The position numbers and the translations under genes were made by a program. 64,000 nucleotides of DNA from Streptomyces umbrinus (GTDB lineage: Bacteria > Actinomycetota > Actinomycetes > Streptomycetales > Streptomycetaceae): positions 5,022,001 to 5,086,000 of the forward strand of contig NZ_JAUSZI010000002.1 in NCBI RefSeq assembly GCF_030817415.1. Direction: 5' to 3'. Shown piece by piece: positions 44,783 through 54,088 of the stretch (positions within the stretch are counted from its first letter, which is position 1; every line of letters begins with the position of its first letter). The notes below the pieces were generated by a model. That model saw nothing but the letters and a program-made list of their open reading frames with translations, ran no database searches and was not told the origin of the DNA.

Positions 44783-45771
44783 TAGCTCTCCTTCGACTTC
44801 GCGATGCTCTGCTGCGCGATGTTCTGCGCGAACTCCCACGCGTCCGCGACGATCCCCGCGAGATCCGCGCGGGACGGGTTCCAGCCGAGACGCTCGCGGG
44901 CCGCGGCCGCGGAGGCGACGAGGACGGCCGGGTCCCCGGCGCGGCGCGGGGCCGCGACCTCGGGGATCGGGTGTCCGGTCACCTGACGGACGGTCTCGAT
45001 GACCTCGCGGACCGAGAACCCGTTGCCGTTGCCGAGGTTGCAGATCAGGTGCTCGCCCGGCTGCGCCGCGGCCACGGCCAGCAGGTGGGCCTCCGCCAGG
45101 TCCGCGACGTGGATGTAGTCGCGGATGCAGGTGCCGTCCGGGGTCGGATAGTCGTCGCCGTAGACGGAGATCGCCTCGCGGCGGCCCTGGGCAACCTGGA
45201 GGACCAGTGGGATGAGGTGCGACTCGGGGTCGTGCCGCTCGCCGCTCGCGCCGTACGCGCCCGCCACGTTGAAGTAGCGCAGCGACACCGCCGCCAGTCC
45301 GTGCGCGGCCGCCTCGCCGGTGATCATGTGGTCGACGGCGAGCTTGGAGGCGCCGTACGGGTTGGTCGGGGACGTCGGGGCGGACTCGACGATCGGGGTG
45401 GTCTCCGGCTCGCCGTACGTCGCCGCCGTGGAGGAGAAGACCAGCTTGCGGACGCCCGCCGAGCGCATGGCCGCCAGCAGGGCCATCGTGCCGCCGACGT
45501 TGTTGTCCCAGTACTTCTCGGGCTTCACGACCGACTCGCCGACCTGCGAGAACGCGGCGAAGTGGAGCACGGCGTCGAAAGAGGAGTCCAGCCACTTGGC
45601 GGCGTCGCGGATGTCGCCCTCGATGAACTCGGCGCCCGCCGGGACGCCCTCGCGGAAGCCGGTGGAGAGGTTGTCGAGGACGGTCACCTCGTGGCCCGCC
45701 TCCAGCAGATGCCGGGCGACCACGCTGCCCACATAGCCCGCGCCGCCGGTGACCAGGTACTTCCCACTCAT
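44782..45771 (-). CDS. galE: UDP-glucose 4-epimerase
   Basis: 329 aa short-chain dehydrogenase fold. The NAD motif [18 protein letters not shown] is at residues 8-25, the catalytic Ser/Thr in [11 protein letters not shown], and [12 protein letters not shown] is the YxxxK pair. It interconverts UDP-galactose and UDP-glucose. It overlaps galT by 4 nt and galK by 1 nt. Confidence 0.97.
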   Translation of the reverse strand: MSGKYLVTGGAGYVGSVVARHLLEAGHEVTVLDNLSTGFREGVPAGAEFIEGDIRDAAKWLDSSFDAVLHFAAFSQVGESVVKPEKYWDNNVGGTMALLAAMRSAGVRKLVFSSTAATYGEPETTPIVESAPTSPTNPYGASKLAVDHMITGEAAAHGLAAVSLRYFNVAGAYGASGERHDPESHLIPLVLQVAQGRREAISVYGDDYPTPDGTCIRDYIHVADLAEAHLLAVAAAQPGEHLICNLGNGNGFSVREVIETVRQVTGHPIPEVAAPRRAGDPAVLVASAAAARERLGWNPSRADLAGIVADAWEFAQNIAQQSIAKSKES

Positions 45772-46853
45772 GAACTCGCTACCTCTCGCAGTCGCTGGGC
45801 CGCGGCCTCCGGCGGCACGTCGTTGATGAACACACTCATGCCGGACTCGGAACCCGCGAGGAACTTCAGCTTGCCGGAAGTGCGGCGGATGGTGAAAAGC
45901 TCGAGGTGGAGCGCGAAGTCGTCCCGCACCACACCGTCGAACTCCTCCAGCGTGCCGAACGGCGCCTGGTGCCAGGCCGAGATGTACGGCGTCCGCGGTT
46001 CACCCACACCTTCTTTCCCTCCGTCCCGCCCATCGAAGATCCGGTCGAAGCGCCTCAACAGTTCCAGATAGACCTTGGGGAACTCTGTGCGTGCCCCCTC
46101 GTCGAGACCCAGCAGGTCCGGCACGCGGCGGCGCGGGTAGAGGTGCACCTCGTACGGCCAGTGCGCGGCGTACGGCACGAAGGCCACCCAGTGCTCGGTC
46201 TCCAGCACGATCCGCTCGCCGGCCAGTTCCTTCTCCAGCACGGCGTCGAAGAGGTTCTCGCCGCCCGTCCCCTCCTTGTGTGCCGCAAGTGACCGCAGCA
46301 TCAGGGCCGTTCGAGGCGTCGTGAACGGGTACGCGTAAATCTGCCCGTGCGGATGTCCGAGCGTCACGCCGATCTCGGCGCCGCGGTTCTCGAAACAGAA
46401 CACCTGCTCCACGGAGGGGAGATGCGACAGCTCGGCCGTGCGGTCGGTCCACGCGTCCAGGACCAGTCCCGCCTGCTCCTCGGTCAGATCGGCGAAGGAC
46501 GCGTCGTGGTCCGAGGTGAAGCAGACCACCTCGCAGCGACCGGAGTCCCCGGCCAGCGACGGGAAGCGGTTCTCGAAGACCGCGACGTCGTACGAGGAGT
46601 CCGGGATCTCGCTCAGCCGGTCGCCCTCGGAGGGGCACAGCGGGCATTCGTCGGCCGGCGGATGGTACGTACGGCCCTGCCGGTGGGAGGCGATGGCCAC
46701 CGCGTCGCCGAGCAGCGGATCGCGGCGTACCTCCGATGTGGTGACCGTCCGGTCGAGCGGGCGCCGGTCCACCGCGTCGCGCACCGTGTCGTCGCGCGAG
46801 TCGTAGTAGATGAGCTCACGACCGTCGGCCAGCCGGGTCGAGGTCTTCTTCAC
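45768..46853 (-). CDS. galT: galactose-1-phosphate uridylyltransferase
   Basis: 361 aa. The active-site His is in [12 protein letters not shown] (HPH). Two Cys in the [10 protein letters not shown] segment suit the structural zinc site. It transfers UMP from UDP-glucose to galactose 1-phosphate. The GTG start has GGGGAG upstream. First gene of the operon, divergent from the symporter gene with a shared 122-bp control region. Confidence 0.96.
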   Translation of the reverse strand: MKKTSTRLADGRELIYYDSRDDTVRDAVDRRPLDRTVTTSEVRRDPLLGDAVAIASHRQGRTYHPPADECPLCPSEGDRLSEIPDSSYDVAVFENRFPSLAGDSGRCEVVCFTSDHDASFADLTEEQAGLVLDAWTDRTAELSHLPSVEQVFCFENRGAEIGVTLGHPHGQIYAYPFTTPRTALMLRSLAAHKEGTGGENLFDAVLEKELAGERIVLETEHWVAFVPYAAHWPYEVHLYPRRRVPDLLGLDEGARTEFPKVYLELLRRFDRIFDGRDGGKEGVGEPRTPYISAWHQAPFGTLEEFDGVVRDDFALHLELFTIRRTSGKLKFLAGSESGMSVFINDVPPEAAAQRLREVASS

Positions 46854-46975
46854 GCCGGACTCCCCATCCGTACCCGATCAAAGCATTCAACAGAAGCAAA
46901 CACATCAAACCACAAATCCCCACGGCCGTCACCACCACAACCAAACAAAGAACACCAAAGTGAAGTGAGTGCTGA
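46854..46975. promoter_or_regulatory. divergent galTEK / symporter control region, A/C-rich
   Basis: Between about 46880 and 46960 the plus strand is strongly A/C-rich and almost free of G and T, unlike its surroundings. It carries repeated CAAAC/CCAAA words (CAAACACATCAAAC near 46898; CCAAACAAAGAACACCAAAG near 46939). Such repeated hexamers are typical DeoR/GalR-type sugar-regulator sites. No regulator gene is next to it. Confidence 0.55.
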
Positions 46976-48694
46976 ATGCAGACCCCCACATATCCAGCTC
47001 CCACATATCCGGCCCCCACGTCGCCCGTGCACCTGGCTGCCGAGCTGCGGCTCCCCACCAACTGGCTCGACTACACGATCCTGGCGATCTACTTCGTCGT
47101 CGTGCTCGGCATCGGCTTCGCGGCCCGCCGCTCGGTGAAGACCAGCCTCGACTTCTTCCTGTCCGGGCGTTCGCTGCCCGCCTGGGTGACCGGTCTGGCG
47201 TTCATCGCCGCCAACCTGGGCGCGACCGAGATCCTCGGCATGGCCGCCAACAGCGCCCAGTACGGCGTCTACACCGTGCACTGGTACTGGATCGGCGCCA
47301 TCCCCGCCATGGTCTTCCTGGGCCTGGTGATGATGCCCTTCTACTACGGCTCGAAGGTCAGGTCCGTCCCCGAGTTCCTGCTGCTGCGCTTCGACAGGGG
47401 GGCGCATCTGCTCAGTTCGATCCTGTTCGCGTTCGCCGCGATCCTCATCGCCGGGGTGAACCTCTACGCGCTCGCCATCGTCGTCGAGGCGCTGCTCGGC
47501 TGGCCGCAGTGGGTGTCGATCGTCGTCGCGGGCTTCTTCGTGCTCGGCTACATCACCCTCGGCGGTCTGTCGTCCGCGATCTACAACGAGGTGCTGCAGT
47601 TCTTCGTGATCCTCGCCGCGCTGATCCCGCTCTCGGTGCTCGGGCTGAAGAAGGTCGGCGGCTGGGACGGTCTGACCGACTCCCTGACCGCGTCCCACGG
47701 CGCCGACTTCACCACCGCGTGGGGCGGCACCGGCATCGGCAGCGACAACCCGCTCGGCGCCAACTGGCTCACCATCGTGCTCGGCCTCGGCTTCGTGCTG
47801 TCCTTCGGCTACTGGACGACCAACTTCGCCGAGGTGCAGCGCGCGCTCTCCGCCAAGAACCTCTCCGCCGCCCAGCGCACCCCGCTCATCGCCGCGTTCC
47901 CGAAGATCTTCATCGTCTTCCTGGTGATGATCCCGGGGCTCGTCGCGGCCGTGCTCGTGCCGAAGATCGGGACCTCCGGGTCGGACCTCCAGTACAACGA
48001 CGCGATCCCGTACCTGATGGAGGACCTGCTGCCCAACGGCGTCCTCGGCATCGCGGTGACCGGTCTGCTGGCGGCCTTCATGGCGGGCATGGCGGCCAAC
48101 ATCTCGTCCTTCAACACCGTCTTCACGACGGACATCTGGCAGAAGTACGTGAAGCGCGACGAGGAGGACACGTACTACGTGCGCTTCGGGCGTCTCATCA
48201 CGGCGATCGGCGTCATGGCGTCGATCGGCACGGCGTTCCTCGCCTCCTCCTTCTCGAACATCATGAGCTACCTCCAGACGCTGTTCTCCTTCTTCAACGT
48301 GCCGATGTTCGTCGTCTTCATCATCGGCATGTTCTGGAAGCGCGCGTCCATGAAGTCCGGCTTCTGGGGCCTGCTCGCGGGCACCACGGCCGCGATGATC
48401 AACTACTTCGTCCTCTACAAGCAGGACATCATCGGCATCCCCTCCGACCAGGGCGCCAACTTCGTCTCCGCGATCGCCGGGTTCGTGGCCGGCGCGGTGG
48501 TCATGTTCGCCGTCTCGCTCTTCACCGCGCCGAAGCCGGCGGAGGAACTCCAGGGGCTGGTGTACGGGACCAGCTCGCCCGGCATGGAGGAGCCGCCGGC
48601 CAAGGGCGACGACGCCTGGTACCGCAAGCCGGCCCTGCTCGGCTGGGGCGCGATCATCCTGGCCGCCGCCTGCTACATCCCCTTCTCCTTCTGA
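46976..48694 (+). CDS. sodium:sugar symporter, SGLT type (probable galactose uptake)
   Basis: 572 aa, about 14 helices, SSS family. The core SFxLSGRSLPAWVTGLAFIA-type helix (residues about 60-80: FFLSGRSLPAWVTGLAFIA) and NLGATEILGMAANSAQYG carry the family signature of SGLT-like sugar carriers. Divergence from galTEK suggests galactose uptake with sodium. It is followed 21 bp later by a small membrane protein in the same unit. Confidence 0.9.
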   Translation: MQTPTYPAPTYPAPTSPVHLAAELRLPTNWLDYTILAIYFVVVLGIGFAARRSVKTSLDFFLSGRSLPAWVTGLAFIAANLGATEILGMAANSAQYGVYTVHWYWIGAIPAMVFLGLVMMPFYYGSKVRSVPEFLLLRFDRGAHLLSSILFAFAAILIAGVNLYALAIVVEALLGWPQWVSIVVAGFFVLGYITLGGLSSAIYNEVLQFFVILAALIPLSVLGLKKVGGWDGLTDSLTASHGADFTTAWGGTGIGSDNPLGANWLTIVLGLGFVLSFGYWTTNFAEVQRALSAKNLSAAQRTPLIAAFPKIFIVFLVMIPGLVAAVLVPKIGTSGSDLQYNDAIPYLMEDLLPNGVLGIAVTGLLAAFMAGMAANISSFNTVFTTDIWQKYVKRDEEDTYYVRFGRLITAIGVMASIGTAFLASSFSNIMSYLQTLFSFFNVPMFVVFIIGMFWKRASMKSGFWGLLAGTTAAMINYFVLYKQDIIGIPSDQGANFVSAIAGFVAGAVVMFAVSLFTAPKPAEELQGLVYGTSSPGMEEPPAKGDDAWYRKPALLGWGAIILAAACYIPFSF

Positions 48695-48715
48695 CGACCG
48701 GAGGCCTGATCACCC

Positions 48716-49033
48716 ATGCCCGAGCACTCTGGGTATTCCGACCGCGATCTCCAGCGCGAAGTCACCGAACTGCAGGGCAAGTCCGCCACCGCGGCCCGCC
48801 TGTTCGACATCCGCCGCATCATCGGCGGCCTGTTCGTCGTCTACGGGATCATCGTCACGATCGCCGGCATCACCGAGTCCGACGCCGACATCGCCAAGGC
48901 CCAGGACGTCAACATCAACCTCTGGACGGGCCTCGGCATGCTGGCGCTCGGCCTGTTCTTCCTGGCCTGGCTGTGGCTGCGCCCGACGGCACCGCCCCCA
49001 CCGGACCTGGACACCGAGCGACCCGCCGAGTAA
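48716..49033 (+). CDS. small two-helix membrane protein co-transcribed with the sugar symporter
   Basis: 105 aa. Helices are at about residues 35-53 and 68-88 (IIGGLFVVYGIIVTIAG; LGMLALGLFFLAWLWL), with a charged N-terminus and a Pro-rich tail. No recognised family beyond a conserved Streptomyces neighbour of this symporter. It may be an accessory subunit, as DUF485 is for ActP. Confidence 0.75.
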   Translation: MPEHSGYSDRDLQREVTELQGKSATAARLFDIRRIIGGLFVVYGIIVTIAGITESDADIAKAQDVNINLWTGLGMLALGLFFLAWLWLRPTAPPPPDLDTERPAE

Positions 49034-49113
49034 CCGCCGGGCACGGCTGGCGCAGGTACGGGCCGGAGCCGCACCACGCGACTCCGGCCCCGTACTCGTG
49101 TACCGGCCCGGGG

Positions 49114-49815
49114 CTAGACCTCGGACCCCGCGTCCGACGCCGGGTGCTGAATCGGCCCCGCGCGGTCCAGCAGCCCCGTACGGGCGGCGAGCGCGGCCGC
49201 CTCCAGCCGGGAGCCGACGCCCAGCTTCATCAGTACGCGCTGTACATGGGTCCGTGCCGTGCTCGGCGCTATGCCCATGCCGGCCGCGATGAGCCGCGTG
49301 TCCTCGCCGTCGGCCACCCTCACCAGCACCTCGACCTCTCTCGGCGTCAGCATCTGGAGAAGCCGCTGGCCCTCGTCGTCAGGCTGCGCGGCCGGGTTGA
49401 GCAGTTCGCTGAAGGCGCCCTGCAGAAGCTGCGGCGCCACGGCCGCCTCCCCCGCCCTGGCCTTCATGATGGCCCGCTCGACACCCTCTATCCGCTCGTC
49501 GTGCCGTACGTATCCGGACGCCCCGGCGGCGAACGCCGCGGCGATTCCGCGCGGGTTGGGCACCGGTCCGAGGACCAGCACCGCGACCTGCGGCCGCTCC
49601 CGCTTGATCCTCACCACCGGGTCGAATATCCCCGGTTCGGCGGGCGTCGCCGTGCCGATCAGGCACACCTCCGGCGCCCTTGTGATCACCAGCTCCGCCG
49701 CTCCCGCGGCAGGCGCGGCCGCGGCCAGCACACGGTGTCCGCGCAGCTTCAAGGCCGAGGCCAACGCCTCGGCGAGCAGTCGGTGGTCGTCGACCACCAT
49801 GAGCCGCACTCCCAT
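49114..49815 (-). CDS. atypical response regulator, LuxR/NarL type, phospho-site lost
   Basis: 233 aa. The receiver keeps DDH at 9-11, but the position of the phosphorylatable Asp is Gly54 (EVCLIGTATP), and the conserved Lys of the GYxxKD loop is Arg (GYVRHD). It therefore should not use phosphorylation. The LuxR helix-turn-helix is LTPREVEVLVRVADGEDTRL, then APSTARTHVQRVLMKLGVGS. The ATG at 49813-49815 is chosen over a TTG three codons before. No kinase is adjacent. Confidence 0.9.
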   Translation of the reverse strand: MGVRLMVVDDHRLLAEALASALKLRGHRVLAAAAPAAGAAELVITRAPEVCLIGTATPAEPGIFDPVVRIKRERPQVAVLVLGPVPNPRGIAAAFAAGASGYVRHDERIEGVERAIMKARAGEAAVAPQLLQGAFSELLNPAAQPDDEGQRLLQMLTPREVEVLVRVADGEDTRLIAAGMGIAPSTARTHVQRVLMKLGVGSRLEAAALAARTGLLDRAGPIQHPASDAGSEV

Positions 49816-50056
49816 CGAGCCCAACCCCCCAGTCCCCCCAGGATCCCCACTGGTACCCCATGGATAGGAGCCCCCCGGCTCTCCATCCCCCGGAAGCTAC
49901 ACGCTTGTTCGACGTTGCGCTTCCCCTACTGGAGAGAAGTGCCCCGGATTTCCGAAATTCCTCGCATTCGCGAGCGATGGGCCGTACGAGAACGACCCCA
50001 CCCCTGAGCAGGGACGGAGTCGTGATCGACAGGCGAACGCCTGATCGGCGTACGGC

Positions 50057-50087
50057 CTGCCCGAGATCACTCGAAGACCTCGGGCAG
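50057..50087 (-). terminator. hairpin after the PQQ-propeller gene
   Basis: CTGCCCGAG (50057-50065) and CTCGGGCAG (50079-50087) form a 9-bp perfect stem with a 13-nt loop, 20 bp beyond the stop of the minus-strand gene. The gap 49816-50106 has no gene. Confidence 0.6.
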
Positions 50088-50106
50088 CCGCCGGACGCCT
50101 ACATGC

Positions 50107-51963
50107 CTACTTGGCGCCGAAGCCGATCGCCGCGTACTCCTTGTCGTCCGCGGAGTACGGCGCGCTGATCAGCTCCTGCGCCATGAAGAGCCGGCCGCCG
50201 GTGTACCGCATCTCCGAGCTGCTCGGGACGATGCTGCTGATCGCGCTGCGGATCTGCGCCTCGGCCGGGGTCTCCAGGAGCTTGGTCTCCTTGAAGGTCT
50301 TGCCGTCGAGGGAGACGACCTGGGAACCCTTGTCGTACGGGCCGTTCTTGAACGCGAGGACGTTGCCGCCGTCCATCCGGATCGGCAGGATCTCGTAGCC
50401 GTCGCCCGCGTCGGCCCGGTCGCTCGTGGGCTTGCCGGTGGCCAGCGAGAAGGACACGATCTCGTTGACCCGGGAGTACTGCTCGGCGCCCTCGTGCTGC
50501 TTGGTCGGCACGTACAGCCGGTCGTTGCCGACCGCGATGGAACGGCAGTTGTGGACCTTGTTCACACCGCAGTCGTGCTCGTACTTGCCGTCCTCCAGCG
50601 TGATCTTGGTGCGCAGCTTGCCGCTGTCGTCCAGCGAGAAGACGTCCGTCGCGCCGGACGCGGTGATCTCGCCGGAGTCCACCCCGAAGACGACCGGCTT
50701 GGTGGAGATGACCTTGGCGTTGTCGATGCCCGCGGGGAGCTTGTAGCTCCACTTGACGGTGCCCGACTTCGGGTCGAGCAGCTGGACCTCGTACTTCTCG
50801 TTGCCGTAGTCGCCGCACTTGCGGACCGCGACGAGCTGCTCGCCGCCCGCGTAGCCGACGTCCTCGCAGGTGCCGACCTTCGGCTGCCAGAGGATCTTGC
50901 CGTTGCTGATGTCGAAGGCGGCGCCGCCGTTGAGGCCGGAGCCGGCCGCGACCGTGGTGCCGGTGATGCTGACTTCCTTGAACGCGGCCTTCTCACCGCC
51001 GTTGGGGGCCACGGACTTCGTCCAGAGCGCCTTGCCGGTGTTCAGGTCGAACGCGGTGACCTCGGTGCACTCCGGGTACGGGTTCGCCTTGGTGCGCTTG
51101 GCGTCCTCGGCGACCACCACGGCGACGCCGTCCTTGGTGACCTCGGGGGAACCGGCGCAGGTCAGACCCGTCAGCGGCAGCGTCCAGGACTCCTTGCCGG
51201 TGTCCGGGTCGTAGCCGATGACCTCGCTGACGCCCGACTTGGCGTACACCTTGTCCGTCAGCCAGGAGCCGGCGACGCTCCAGACGTCCTTCTTGGGGAC
51301 CTCCGCCGCGGGCAGCTGGAAGAGGAGCTTGGCGCTGGTGCTGGAGGGCACCTTCTCCGTGCCGCCTCCGCCGCCGCCGACGTCGTCGCCGCCGTTGTTG
51401 TCGTCCTTGCCCTCGGTGCCGCCGGGGCCCGCGGAGGTGTCCTTGTCGTCACTCTTGCCGGACGAGTTCGCGTACCAGACACCGCCGCCGACGATGAGCG
51501 CGATCGCCACGACGGCCGAGACGATGATCGCCACCTGCGGGTTGACCTTCCGCCCTCCCGACGGAGCCTGCGGCTGCATCGGCATGGTGCCCGGCTGCTG
51601 GTAGCCGTACTGGGGCTGCTGGCCCGGGTAGCCGTAACCGGGCTGCTGCTGACCCGGGTAGCCGTAGCCCGGCTGGGCCGGCGGCGTCTGCGGGGCACCC
51701 TGGGGCGCGCCGGGCGCCTGCGGGTAACCGTACGGCTGCTGCGGCGGGGCCGACGGGGGCCCGGCCGGGGGCGGGGTCTGGGGTGCCTGGCCCGGCGTCT
51801 GCGGGTAGCCGTAGCCCGGCTGCGGCTGCTGCGGGGGCCCGGCGGGCGGAGTGGCCGGCGGCGGGGTGGGCGCACCGAAGCCACCCGGAGGCGGGTCCTG
51901 CGGGGCGCCGAAACCGCCTCCCTGGGGCGGCTGGTTGGGCGGCGGGGGCGGCGGCTGACTCAT
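50107..51963 (-). CDS. membrane-anchored PQQ-type beta-propeller protein (paralogue 1)
   Basis: 618 aa. The first ~140 residues are Pro/Gln/Gly-rich with repeated YGYPQ/PGYGYPG units (cytoplasmic). One helix follows (VAIIVSAVVAIALIVGGGVW), then an acidic linker, and about 430 residues of propeller repeats outside the membrane (GKESWTLPL, GKALWTK and GTVKWSYKL are the typical blade strands). It has no catalytic motif, so a binding or scaffold role is likely. It is a tandem paralogue of the gene at 52061. Confidence 0.85.
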   Translation of the reverse strand: MSQPPPPPPNQPPQGGGFGAPQDPPPGGFGAPTPPPATPPAGPPQQPQPGYGYPQTPGQAPQTPPPAGPPSAPPQQPYGYPQAPGAPQGAPQTPPAQPGYGYPGQQQPGYGYPGQQPQYGYQQPGTMPMQPQAPSGGRKVNPQVAIIVSAVVAIALIVGGGVWYANSSGKSDDKDTSAGPGGTEGKDDNNGGDDVGGGGGGTEKVPSSTSAKLLFQLPAAEVPKKDVWSVAGSWLTDKVYAKSGVSEVIGYDPDTGKESWTLPLTGLTCAGSPEVTKDGVAVVVAEDAKRTKANPYPECTEVTAFDLNTGKALWTKSVAPNGGEKAAFKEVSITGTTVAAGSGLNGGAAFDISNGKILWQPKVGTCEDVGYAGGEQLVAVRKCGDYGNEKYEVQLLDPKSGTVKWSYKLPAGIDNAKVISTKPVVFGVDSGEITASGATDVFSLDDSGKLRTKITLEDGKYEHDCGVNKVHNCRSIAVGNDRLYVPTKQHEGAEQYSRVNEIVSFSLATGKPTSDRADAGDGYEILPIRMDGGNVLAFKNGPYDKGSQVVSLDGKTFKETKLLETPAEAQIRSAISSIVPSSSEMRYTGGRLFMAQELISAPYSADDKEYAAIGFGAK

Positions 51964-52060
51964 GACGTGTGTACCTCGGATACGAAGGGGACGAAGGTCT
52001 GGTGGCCGTGGACGGGCCGGACGGGACGAGCGCGAGGGGCGTGCGGGAGAGCCGGCCCGG

Positions 52061-53875
52061 TCACTTGCCGAAGGCCAGCATCAGCTTCTCCTTGGACTCG
52101 TCGTTGCCCGTCAGGCGAGTGGTGGAGAGGTAGAAGCGCCCGTCCACGTAGTCGACGGCCTTCGAGAAGAAGCCGTCCTCGATGTCCGCGGTGCCCTGCG
52201 GGTTCTGCAGAAGCTTCCGAGGCGTGTGCGAGCTGCCGCCGGTCGGGATGGAGACGACCCGCCCGCCCGCGTCGTACGAGGGCTGCACGTAGGCGATCAG
52301 GTTCGTGCCGTCCAGCTTCATCGGCATCATCGCCTCGTCCGCCGGGGACTTGACCCGCCACTTCTCCTTGCCGGTCTCCAGGCTGATGGCGACGACCTCG
52401 TTGGCGCCGCTCTTCGCCTCGGTCGGCAGGTAGAGGGTGTTCGCGTCGGACGCCACGCCACCACAGCCCTGGAGGTCGCGCGAGAGGATCGCCCAGCCGC
52501 ACTCGGGCGCGAACGACTCGTCGACGTCGACCTCCGAGCGGACCGAGCCGTCGTTCTTCAGCGCGGTGACGTTCCACTGCTTCTTGTCGGCGTTGGTGAG
52601 GTAGATGACGACGGGGTCGACGGAGTACGTCCGCTCCACACGCCAGCCCTTGGGGAACTTCTTGGTCCACTTGGCCTTGCCGGTGGCCGGGTCGAGTTCC
52701 TGCACCTCGTCGTGCTCGTCGTCGCCGCCGGCCCCGCAGGACGAGACGGCGAGCAGCTTGGCCCCGCCGGTGAACGCCGACGGGAAGCAGGAGGCGCCGT
52801 ACTTCTTCTTGTCGTAGAGCTTGTCGCCGCTGGTCACGTCGTAGCCGACGCCGGACATGGAGCGGCCGACCATCAGCGTGTCGCCGACGATGTTCAGGCT
52901 GAGACTGAGGGCGCTGTCGAAGAGGTCGCCTTCCGGGATCTCCTTCGTCCAGCCCTTCTTGCCGGTGGCGAGGTCGAGTTCGACGACCTGGTTGCACTCG
53001 GCGGTGTCCTTGGTGCCTTCCTTGTACGCCACGAAGACCTTGTCCGCGGACGTCTTCTGCGGGGACACCGCGCAGATCTTCTCCGGGAAGGAGACCGCGG
53101 GCCAGGCGACCTTGCCGTCGTCGACGTTGTAGGCGAACACCTGCTTGTACGCGGCCTTCACGGCGACCTTGTCGGTGACCCACATGCCGGGGGCGTCGGC
53201 GCCCGAACCGGGGGCGTCGGGCGCCTCCTTGTACCAGAGCACCTTCGACTCGCCCGCCTGGCGGCCCTCGTTGAGGTCCTCGGTGCCCGCGTTGCCGTCG
53301 CCGTCGCCGTCACCGGGGTTGACCGGGGCGCCGGATTCCGAGGCCTTGCCGTCCTGGCTCTTGTCGGCGACGGGCTCCTTCTTGGAGTCGTCGCCGCTGC
53401 CGGAGACGGCCCACACGGTGCCGCCGATGACGAGCGCCGCGGCCAGCGCCGCCCCGATGATCACCGCGGGCTTCCCCTTGAAGGGGTTGCGCGAGCCACC
53501 GCCCGGCGGTGTCCCGGGCGCACCCGGGAACTGCGGCTGCTGCGGATAGCCGTATCCGGGCTGGCCGTACGGTCCCGGCTGCTGCGGCTGCCCGTACGGA
53601 CCGGGCTGGGTGTAGGGCCCCGGCTGCTGGCCGTACGGACCCGGCTGGGCGTAGGGACCGGGCTGCTGCGGGTATCCGTATCCGGGCTGCGGCGAGGTCC
53701 CCGGCGCGCCCTGCGGAGGCGGCGGCGGAGTCCCCGGCGGCTGGGCGGGCGGCGGCGTGGCTCCATGCGGATCCTGCGGCGGACCGAAGCCTCCTTGCGG
53801 CGGCTGCCCCTGTGGCGGCTGGCCCTGCGGCGCTCCGAATCCGCCCTGCGGCGGCTGGTTGGGCGGCTGAGTCAT
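52061..53875 (-). CDS. membrane-anchored PQQ-type beta-propeller protein (paralogue 2)
   Basis: 604 aa. Same layout as its downstream neighbour: a Pro/Gly/Tyr-rich N-terminus with PGPYGQPQQPGPYGQ-like repeats, one helix (AVIIGAALAAALVIGGTVWAV), and a propeller with blades such as GKKGWTKEIP, GKAKWTKKFP and GKEKWRVKSP. The ATG at 53873-53875 follows GAGGGGG. The 97-bp gap to the second gene suggests one transcript and an ancestral duplication. Confidence 0.85.
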   Translation of the reverse strand: MTQPPNQPPQGGFGAPQGQPPQGQPPQGGFGPPQDPHGATPPPAQPPGTPPPPPQGAPGTSPQPGYGYPQQPGPYAQPGPYGQQPGPYTQPGPYGQPQQPGPYGQPGYGYPQQPQFPGAPGTPPGGGSRNPFKGKPAVIIGAALAAALVIGGTVWAVSGSGDDSKKEPVADKSQDGKASESGAPVNPGDGDGDGNAGTEDLNEGRQAGESKVLWYKEAPDAPGSGADAPGMWVTDKVAVKAAYKQVFAYNVDDGKVAWPAVSFPEKICAVSPQKTSADKVFVAYKEGTKDTAECNQVVELDLATGKKGWTKEIPEGDLFDSALSLSLNIVGDTLMVGRSMSGVGYDVTSGDKLYDKKKYGASCFPSAFTGGAKLLAVSSCGAGGDDEHDEVQELDPATGKAKWTKKFPKGWRVERTYSVDPVVIYLTNADKKQWNVTALKNDGSVRSEVDVDESFAPECGWAILSRDLQGCGGVASDANTLYLPTEAKSGANEVVAISLETGKEKWRVKSPADEAMMPMKLDGTNLIAYVQPSYDAGGRVVSIPTGGSSHTPRKLLQNPQGTADIEDGFFSKAVDYVDGRFYLSTTRLTGNDESKEKLMLAFGK

Positions 53876-54015
53876 CAGCGCGTTCCCCCTCTTCACTGAT
53901 TTTTAGCCATGCCCTGCAGTACGCACCGCATTAGGCGATGCACTCACAGTGGTTGTCAGACTGCCCAAGAGTGTTCTCGGACGGCTCTTTCTATCACCAT
54001 GACGCGCTCGAACAA

Positions 54016-54056
54016 GGGGCCGGTTCCTCCCCTGTTCCCAAGGGAGGACCGGCCCG
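54016..54056 (-). terminator. terminator after the ABC-F gene
   Basis: GGGGCCGGTTCCTCCC pairs with GGGAGGACCGGCCC (one bulge) around TGTTCCCAA, just beyond the ABC-F stop. On the other side lies the start region of the second propeller gene. Confidence 0.7.
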
Positions 54057-54088
54057 TGATGCCCTCGTTATGCTCCTTCACGCAGCCT

